From positions 1-64,000 of the forward strand of contig NZ_JASHJI010000016.1 in the NCBI RefSeq assembly GCF_030733265.1: a stretch of 64,000 nucleotides of DNA. Reading direction: 5' to 3'. Shown here one piece after another: positions 59,072 through 64,000 of this stretch. The position numbers were made by a program, and so were the translations under genes. Source of the stretch: Roseibium sp. MMSF_3412 (GTDB lineage Bacteria > Pseudomonadota > Alphaproteobacteria > Rhizobiales > Stappiaceae). How positions within the stretch are numbered: position 1 is the first letter of the stretch; every line of letters begins with the position of its first letter. The notes beneath the pieces are model-generated. The model worked only from the letters and a program-made list of their open reading frames with translations, had not been told where the DNA came from and did not search any database.

Positions 59072-60255
59072 GACAGAACCCCGGTCGCCTTGCCCGCCCT
59101 TTCAAAGGCTGACAGAGCCCGGTCGAGCTGCTCATGCGTCAGTGCGGCATTCATCTGGGTGCGGATGCGCGCCTGACCGCGCGGCACGACGGGGAAGAAA
59201 AACCCGGCGACGTAGACGCCTTCCTCGAACAGTTTCGACGCCATTTCCTGCGCCAGTTTCGCGTCGCCCAGCATGACCGGTATGATCGGGTGCTCACCGG
59301 CGAGAAGCTCGAAGCCGAGCGCTTCAAGGCCGGAGCGCCAGTAATCTGCGTTGTCGAACAGGTGACGCCTCAGATCGTCCCCCTCCTCAACAAGGCGGAT
59401 CGCCTCAAGCCCGCTCATGACAACGGCGGGCGGCAGAGAATTGGAGAAAAGATAGGGGCGCGCGCGCTGGCGAAGCAGGTCAATCACGGGCTGCGGTCCG
59501 GCGATGTAGCCGCCGATGCCGCCGCCCAATGCCTTGCCGAGCGTTCCCGTCAGGATGTCGACATCGACACCAAAATGCGCCGGCGTCCCCTCACCCTTCG
59601 GTCCCATGAAGCCGGTGGCGTGGCAGTCATCGACCATGACAATGGCATCGTACTGCCTTGCCAGCTCCGTGATCCCGGGCAGCTTCGCAAGATATCCGTC
59701 CATGGAAAAGACGCCGTCGGTGGCGATCATGACATGACGGGCCCCGTTGGCGCGCGCTTCCTTCAGCTTGTCTTCAAGATCCGTCATATCGGAATTCGCG
59801 TAGCGATACCGCTTGGCCTTGCAGAGCCGGATGCCGTCAATGATCGAGGCATGATTGAGCGCGTCCGATATGATCGCGTCCTCCGGACTGAGCAGCGGTT
59901 CGAACAAGCCGCCATTGGCGTCGAAACAGGCGGCGAACAGGATGGAGTCGTCCTTGCCCAGAAACTGCGCCAGGCGCTGCTCCAGCTCGCGGTGAATGTC
60001 CTGTGTCCCGCAGATGAAACGGACGGAAGCCATGCCGTAGCCTCTCGGCTCCAGCGCCCTTCGCGCCGCCTCCTCAAGCGCGGGATGATTGGCAAGCCCG
60101 AGATAATTGTTGGCGCAAAGATTGATGACCTCGCGCCCGTTCACCTCGATCACACCACCCTGGGGCGACGAAATCTCGCGTTCTTTCTTGTAAAGGCCCT
60201 CGGCCTCGATCTCTTCCAGGATATCAGCAATGTGGGACAGGAAGGCGTTGCTCAC
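59068..60255 (-). CDS. kbl: 2-amino-3-ketobutyrate CoA ligase (glycine C-acetyltransferase)
   Basis: A PLP enzyme of 395 residues that cleaves 2-amino-3-ketobutyrate with CoA to glycine and acetyl-CoA, completing threonine catabolism with tdh. The alpha-oxoamine synthase features are complete: YGMASVRFICGTQ, VFSMDGYLA, MVDDCHATGFMG and the PLP Lys in TGTLGKALGG (about 237-246). I start at the GTG at 60255, which has GGAG before it and gives the normal length; the ATG at 60285 is also in frame. Two operator-like direct repeats lie just upstream. Confidence 0.95.
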   Translation of the reverse strand: MSNAFLSHIADILEEIEAEGLYKKEREISSPQGGVIEVNGREVINLCANNYLGLANHPALEEAARRALEPRGYGMASVRFICGTQDIHRELEQRLAQFLGKDDSILFAACFDANGGLFEPLLSPEDAIISDALNHASIIDGIRLCKAKRYRYANSDMTDLEDKLKEARANGARHVMIATDGVFSMDGYLAKLPGITELARQYDAIVMVDDCHATGFMGPKGEGTPAHFGVDVDILTGTLGKALGGGIGGYIAGPQPVIDLLRQRARPYLFSNSLPPAVVMSGLEAIRLVEEGDDLRRHLFDNADYWRSGLEALGFELLAGEHPIIPVMLGDAKLAQEMASKLFEEGVYVAGFFFPVVPRGQARIRTQMNAALTHEQLDRALSAFERAGKATGVLS

Positions 60256-60280
60256 GGCGAAGCTCCGAGTAGGTGAACAT

Positions 60281-60342
60281 TTCATCCACTATATCGGAAT
60301 TTCTCGGCGACAGAAAGGTCTTCATCTAATATAGCGGATTTT
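60281..60342. promoter_or_regulatory. Paired 22-bp direct repeats upstream of kbl
   Basis: Sites at 60281-60302 and 60321-60342 agree in 18 of 22 positions (pattern TTCATC-A-TATA-CGGA-TT) and are exactly 40 bp apart, close to four DNA turns. They sit in the 106-bp gap between the XRE-cupin gene and kbl, 26 bp before the kbl start. The product of the XRE-cupin gene is the obvious candidate to bind them. Confidence 0.6.
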
Positions 60343-60361
60343 TGTCCAACCCCGAAGAATT

Positions 60362-60922
60362 CTAGAACTTCACCACCATGAGGATCGCGCGTGCCGGGCC
60401 ATCGACGGCCTCGATCGCGTGCGGGACGTCGGCTGCGTAGCGGGCGGTGTCGCCGGTTTCGATTGCCCCCTTGGCAACGCCGGATGTCACCGCAAGCCTG
60501 CCTTCCTGAACGATCAGCTGTTCGCGGGTCCCGCGCGCATGCGGTTTGCTGTCGAGCTTGCCACCATCCTTGAAGATGAGTTCGTAGACCTCCAGCCTGC
60601 CCGCATCCTGCGGGGCGGAGAGGATGCGGATCTTGCAGCCGTCGCCGGCCCGGTCCAGTGCCGGTGTCTGATGTTCATGCAGGATCTCCACCCTGTCTTC
60701 GGCGACTTCCTCTCCCAGGAGGCCGGCAAAATCGACATTCAGCGCCCGGGTCAGATTGAGCAGCGTTGCGACCGTCGGGTTCGACTCGCCGCGCTCGATC
60801 TGGCTGACCATCGATCTTGACACGCCGGAGATCTTTTCGACCGCTTCCAGCGAAAGGCCCTGTGCGCGGCGCGCCTGTTTCAGGCGTTCTGGAAGCCGGG
60901 AGAGAATATCAGAATCTGTCAT
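60362..60922 (-). CDS. XRE-cupin transcriptional regulator
   Basis: A 186-residue regulator. An N-terminal Cro-like helix-turn-helix (about 9-65, ARRAQGLSLEAVEKISGVSRSMVSQIERGESNPTVATL) is followed by a cupin domain (about 95-185) with metal-type residues (HARGTREQLIV, and HAIEAVDGPARAILMV). It is the SutR/PuuR-like plan, in which the cupin binds a small amino acid or amine. I use the ATG at 60922. It lies directly upstream of kbl-tdh on the same strand, so it probably controls threonine use and itself. Confidence 0.9.
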   Translation of the reverse strand: MTDSDILSRLPERLKQARRAQGLSLEAVEKISGVSRSMVSQIERGESNPTVATLLNLTRALNVDFAGLLGEEVAEDRVEILHEHQTPALDRAGDGCKIRILSAPQDAGRLEVYELIFKDGGKLDSKPHARGTREQLIVQEGRLAVTSGVAKGAIETGDTARYAADVPHAIEAVDGPARAILMVVKF

Positions 60923-61164
60923 GACGGAAATAAAGTCAGTTTCGTGTGCCTTTGCAATTGCTCTTTTGCGCCATGTGCCTGCGAAACGAAGCGTTTTCCG
61001 GCCACTTGCCCCATGCCCATGACCCATCGTCGTTTCCAAAGTGCATCCTGTCGCAAACGGAACAGATGCTGCACTGCGCTCTCACATAGCGTTCCGGGCA
61101 CTGTCAGCGGCCCGTCCCGCCTGACCAGATTCAGTTTTCAAGGACACGCCGCGGAGAAAAACCA

Positions 61165-62835
61165 ATGGCTAGCGATATCGAAATTGCCCGTGCAGCCAGC
61201 ATGAAACCGATCCAGGAGATCGGTGAGCGCCTCAACATTCCGGACGAGGCCCTCCTGCCCTACGGCCGGACGAAAGCCAAGGTCTCGGCCGACTATATCA
61301 ACGGACTGGGAGAGCGCGAGAACGGCAAACTGATCCTCGTCACCGCGATCAACCCGACACCAGCCGGCGAAGGCAAGACCACGACGACGGTCGGTCTCGG
61401 CGATGGCCTCAACAAGATCGGCAAGAACGCCATGATCTGCCTGCGCGAGCCGTCGCTTGGCCCCTGCTTCGGCATGAAAGGCGGCGCGGCAGGCGGCGGC
61501 TATGCCCAGGTCGTTCCGATGGAAGACATCAACCTGCACTTCACCGGCGATTTTCACGCCATCACATCCGCGCACAATCTCCTCTCCGCCCTCATCGAGA
61601 ACCACATCTACTGGGGCAACGAGCTTGGCATCGACCAGCGCCGCGTGACCTGGCGCCGTGTCCTCGACATGAACGACCGCGCCCTGCGCTCGATCGTCTG
61701 TTCGCTCGGCGGCGTCGCCAACGGTTTCCCGCGCGAAGGCGGTTTCGACATCACGGTTGCCTCGGAGATCATGGCGATCCTGTGCCTTGCCACCGACCTG
61801 GAAGACCTGCAGAAGCGCCTCGGCGACATCATCGTCGCCTATCGCCGTGACCGGACGCCGATTTATGCCCGCGACATCGAAGCCGATGGCGCCATGACGG
61901 TTCTTCTGAAGGAAGCGCTTCAGCCGAACCTCGTACAGACGCTGGAAAACAACCCGGCCTTCATTCACGGCGGTCCGTTCGCCAACATTGCCCACGGCTG
62001 CAACTCCGTCGTTGCCACCCAGACCGCGCTCAAGCTTGCCGACTACGTCGTCACCGAAGCCGGTTTCGGCGCGGATCTCGGCGCCGAGAAGTTCTTCGAC
62101 ATCAAGTGCCGCAAGGCCGGTCTGTCCCCGGATGCGGTTGTCATCGTCGCGACCATCAAGGCGCTGAAAATGAATGGCGGCATCGCCAAGGACGACCTTG
62201 GCACGGAAAATGTCGATGCGGTCGTCAAGGGCTGCGCCAACCTTGGCCGGCACATAGAGAACGTCAAGCAATTCGGCGTGCCCGCCGTTGTCGCGATCAA
62301 CCACTTCACGGCAGATACCGAAGCCGAAGTCCAGGCGGTCAAGGACTACTGCGCGGAGCTCGGCGTCGACGCGATCCTGGCAACCCACTGGGCGAACGGG
62401 TCCGCCGGCACGGAAGAACTGGCCAAGCGCGTGTCCGAGCTCGCCGAAAGCGGCGCTGCGCAGTTCGCGCCGCTCTACGAGGACAGCCTGTCTCTGTTCG
62501 AGAAGATCGAGACCATTGCCAAGCGGATCTACCGGGCTGATGAAGTGCTCGCCGACAAGTCCGTGCGCGACCAGCTCAAGCGCTGGGAAGCCGACGGCTT
62601 CGGCGACCTGCCCGTCTGCATGGCCAAGACGCAGTATTCCTTCTCCACCGACCCGCAGTTGCGCGGTGCACCGACCGGCCACAGCCTCCCGGTCCGCGAA
62701 GTGCGCCTGTCGGCGGGCGCCGGTTTCATCGTCGCGATCTGCGGCGAGATCATGACCATGCCCGGCCTGCCGCGCGTGCCGTCGGCAAATCACATCCGTC
62801 TGGACGATAACGGCCAGATCGAAGGTCTGTTCTGA
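61165..62835 (+). CDS. fhs: Formate-tetrahydrofolate ligase
   Basis: A 556-residue enzyme that joins formate to tetrahydrofolate with ATP, supplying 10-formyl-THF. The ATP motif is NPTPAGEGKTTTTVG (about 63-77), and the family blocks EPSLGPCFGMKGGAAGGGYAQVVPMEDINLHF and ANIAHGCNS are intact. The length is normal. The ATG at 61165 begins MASDIEIARAA. A strong terminator follows. Glycine from kbl-tdh feeds the same one-carbon pool, which makes the neighbourhood sensible. A long open frame on the opposite strand is a GC-bias shadow. Confidence 0.96.
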   Translation: MASDIEIARAASMKPIQEIGERLNIPDEALLPYGRTKAKVSADYINGLGERENGKLILVTAINPTPAGEGKTTTTVGLGDGLNKIGKNAMICLREPSLGPCFGMKGGAAGGGYAQVVPMEDINLHFTGDFHAITSAHNLLSALIENHIYWGNELGIDQRRVTWRRVLDMNDRALRSIVCSLGGVANGFPREGGFDITVASEIMAILCLATDLEDLQKRLGDIIVAYRRDRTPIYARDIEADGAMTVLLKEALQPNLVQTLENNPAFIHGGPFANIAHGCNSVVATQTALKLADYVVTEAGFGADLGAEKFFDIKCRKAGLSPDAVVIVATIKALKMNGGIAKDDLGTENVDAVVKGCANLGRHIENVKQFGVPAVVAINHFTADTEAEVQAVKDYCAELGVDAILATHWANGSAGTEELAKRVSELAESGAAQFAPLYEDSLSLFEKIETIAKRIYRADEVLADKSVRDQLKRWEADGFGDLPVCMAKTQYSFSTDPQLRGAPTGHSLPVREVRLSAGAGFIVAICGEIMTMPGLPRVPSANHIRLDDNGQIEGLF

Positions 62836-62861
62836 TCCGTCCGGACCGGAACAGCTAACTC

Positions 62862-62890
62862 GGGCGGGTCAAGCGACCCGCCCTTTTCTT
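62862..62890 (+). terminator. Intrinsic terminator of fhs
   Basis: GGGCGGGTC pairs perfectly with GACCCGCCC across AAGC and is followed by TTTTCTT. It starts 27 bp after the fhs stop. Confidence 0.92.
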
Positions 62891-62909
62891 TGCAATGGGA
62901 AGCCGGTCT

Positions 62910-64000
62910 TCAACAGACGTTCATGATTGCCCGGATCTGCCGCGTGAAACCGAGCGCGGAAAAACTGACAACGACCTTGGATCCGAATTCGGTGTCATAT
63001 ATGACCTCAAAGCCGTTCGCCCGCTTCATTTCACCGATAAGGCTCGAGTAAGTCTCGTCATAGTTTCTTGCTCTCAAACCGTTTTTTCCGACCAGGATGG
63101 TCCGCCCGAAGGCTTGCGTGAACAGATAGGTGCGTCTGCCGACACGCAACTCCGCGATTGAGTCAGGTTTCCAGTTCCTGAGACGGATGGCGAGGTTCAC
63201 GGCATTGCGTTTCCAGCCCGGCATGCGCCGCAACGCGACACCTGCCGGTGTCGCACTTCCTGTAAAACCGTCCTCGTGAATGGAAAAGGTGGATATCTCA
63301 CAAACCGCTTCGGTCCGGCTCTTCCACAGACCCCAGTCCTGCGAGCGCGGATGTTCTTCAGAATCAAAGAACAGCGTCTGCGGGCGCTGCAGGTCGCGCG
63401 CGACACGCAGCGGGATTGTTTTTGCCTTTTCGAAAAGCTCGGGCGTTATGTAACCGTGCTCGGCAAGACCCAACCTGTCCTGAAGGCGCTTTACGATGGT
63501 CGAGGTTGATGCTTTTTCATCCGTGTCATATTCCTGCTGGCCCAAGGCCCGGAAGAACCCAAGCACGGCGGACGGTTTCGCCGTCTTTAAAAATTCGGCC
63601 TGCTGCTCGCTCGGCAGCAGTGGCGCTTCGAGAAAAAGAAGTCTTTCGGCCTGTTCAGAAGTCAGGAAACCCGTCGGCGGAAAGCCGTTCTGCTCCTGGT
63701 AGGCTCGAACCACTTTTATCAGATTGGTCCGATACGAAAAATCCGTACTCATGACGGGCGACTGCGCCAGCCCGAGGTGAAACAGAGAGCGGTAAATTTT
63801 TTTCTTGTCGTCCAGTGAGTATCCCAGCTCATCCCATTCGCTTCGTTCAGGCGACGTTTTTTTCGCAGCGACTTTGGCCTGTTGTTCCTTTCGCTTAATG
63901 TTTCTTTGTTCTTGGGGTGTCGGTGTCCCTGGATCGCGCAAAAGCTCGGCGATTTGTGCAGGCGTCAGGTAGCCTGTCGGGTTGGCCGCAATGTAGGCTT
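62910..64000 (-). CDS. Peptidoglycan-binding repeat protein, N-terminus beyond window
   Basis: A protein cut by the window end; at least 363 residues are seen. The open frame continues without a stop to base 64000 and into AAYIAANPTGYLTPAQIAELL, which looks like the end of a PG_binding_1 unit. A second such unit ends in AYQEQNGFPPTGFLTSEQAERLLFLEA, and a third, weaker one lies near QDRLGLAEHGYITPELFEKAK. The C-terminal half (about the last 180 residues) is not recognised. The TTG at 63941 is not a start, because the repeat already precedes it. The function is probably wall-associated, and the signal peptide cannot be judged. Confidence 0.75.
   Translation of the reverse strand, partial: AYIAANPTGYLTPAQIAELLRDPGTPTPQEQRNIKRKEQQAKVAAKKTSPERSEWDELGYSLDDKKKIYRSLFHLGLAQSPVMSTDFSYRTNLIKVVRAYQEQNGFPPTGFLTSEQAERLLFLEAPLLPSEQQAEFLKTAKPSAVLGFFRALGQQEYDTDEKASTSTIVKRLQDRLGLAEHGYITPELFEKAKTIPLRVARDLQRPQTLFFDSEEHPRSQDWGLWKSRTEAVCEISTFSIHEDGFTGSATPAGVALRRMPGWKRNAVNLAIRLRNWKPDSIAELRVGRRTYLFTQAFGRTILVGKNGLRARNYDETYSSLIGEMKRANGFEVIYDTEFGSKVVVSFSALGFTRQIRAIMNVC

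Noticed and set aside
59134..60276. A 380-residue open frame antisense to kbl
   Set aside because: kbl is complete and conserved; no signal supports the antisense frame.
60776..60792. A GGTTCGACTC string that resembles a tRNA T-arm
   Set aside because: It lies in the helix-turn-helix coding part of the XRE-cupin gene and no acceptor or anticodon stem surrounds it.
61138..62793. A 551-residue open frame antisense to fhs
   Set aside because: fhs on the plus strand is fully homologous to its family; the antisense frame has no motifs and is rich in Arg, Asp, Val and Gly as expected from GC-biased codons read backwards.

Overview
The window looks like a chromosomal segment of a GC-rich alphaproteobacterium of the Hyphomicrobiales (rhizobial) type. 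A Stappiaceae genome such as Roseibium/Labrenzia would fit, but no rRNA or other taxonomic marker is present to prove it. The evidence for this placement is the psd-pssA pair with a short-form phosphatidylserine decarboxylase, an FMN riboswitch in front of a stand-alone RibH2-type lumazine synthase, a class II DAHP synthase, DUF2865 and DUF2059 proteins, a gor/DUF2059/rpiA/gph neighbourhood, and many diguanylate cyclases. Almost all sequence is coding on one strand or the other. I see no tRNA, rRNA, CRISPR array, prophage or transposase gene.

Layout. 1-9.0 kb: SDR oxidoreductase; psd-pssA (phosphatidylethanolamine synthesis); a LysR regulator divergent from a 63-residue protein; FMN riboswitch plus ribH; an ArsR repressor with an Atm1-type ABC exporter; a LysM protein with a long disordered linker. 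9.2-22.7 kb: LOG-family phosphoribohydrolase, REC-REC-GGDEF protein, the run cysS/GFA/cimA/rarD, a YcbB-like L,D-transpeptidase, a small exported protein, an SqrR/BigR-like ArsR regulator, CreA, an unusual MBL-fold hydrolase divergent from a MarR regulator, and a DUF2865 protein. 22.7-32.1 kb: gltX, an MFS carrier, nadE, a receiver-domain protein, class II DAHP synthase, a VIT-family carrier, a gamma-glutamylcyclotransferase-like protein and a class V aminotransferase. 32.2-41.2 kb: two tandem CHASE4-like/GGDEF proteins, gor, DUF2059, rpiA, a cytoplasmic chemoreceptor carrying a PilZ domain, and gph.

41.4-49.3 kb is the most unusual block. It holds a TPR-glycosyltransferase-like protein, a CMP-nonulosonate cytidylyltransferase translationally coupled to a B12-binding radical SAM enzyme, a TylF-like methyltransferase, and a tightly overlapping operon of a NeuB-family synthase without its C-terminal SAF domain, a KdsC-like phosphatase and a second methyltransferase. 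My inference is a pathway for a KDN-like (9-phosphate route), methylated or otherwise tailored nonulosonic acid and its transfer to a protein, possibly flagellin.

49.6-64 kb: ferredoxin-NADP reductase, a GlxA-type AraC regulator behind an AT-rich promoter region, a TSUP carrier, a YcaQ-type DNA glycosylase, the nicotinamide salvage pair nadM-Nudix/nadV with a 17-bp operator-like dyad lying exactly between its promoter hexamers, a DUF2892 membrane protein, two 193-bp copies of a palindromic dispersed repeat, the XRE-cupin/kbl/tdh threonine-catabolic run with paired operator-like direct repeats, fhs, and a peptidoglycan-binding-repeat protein cut by the window end. Two themes recur: c-di-GMP signalling (three GGDEF proteins without a canonical I-site and one PilZ receptor) and NAD / one-carbon metabolism (nadE, nadV, nadM; kbl, tdh, fhs).
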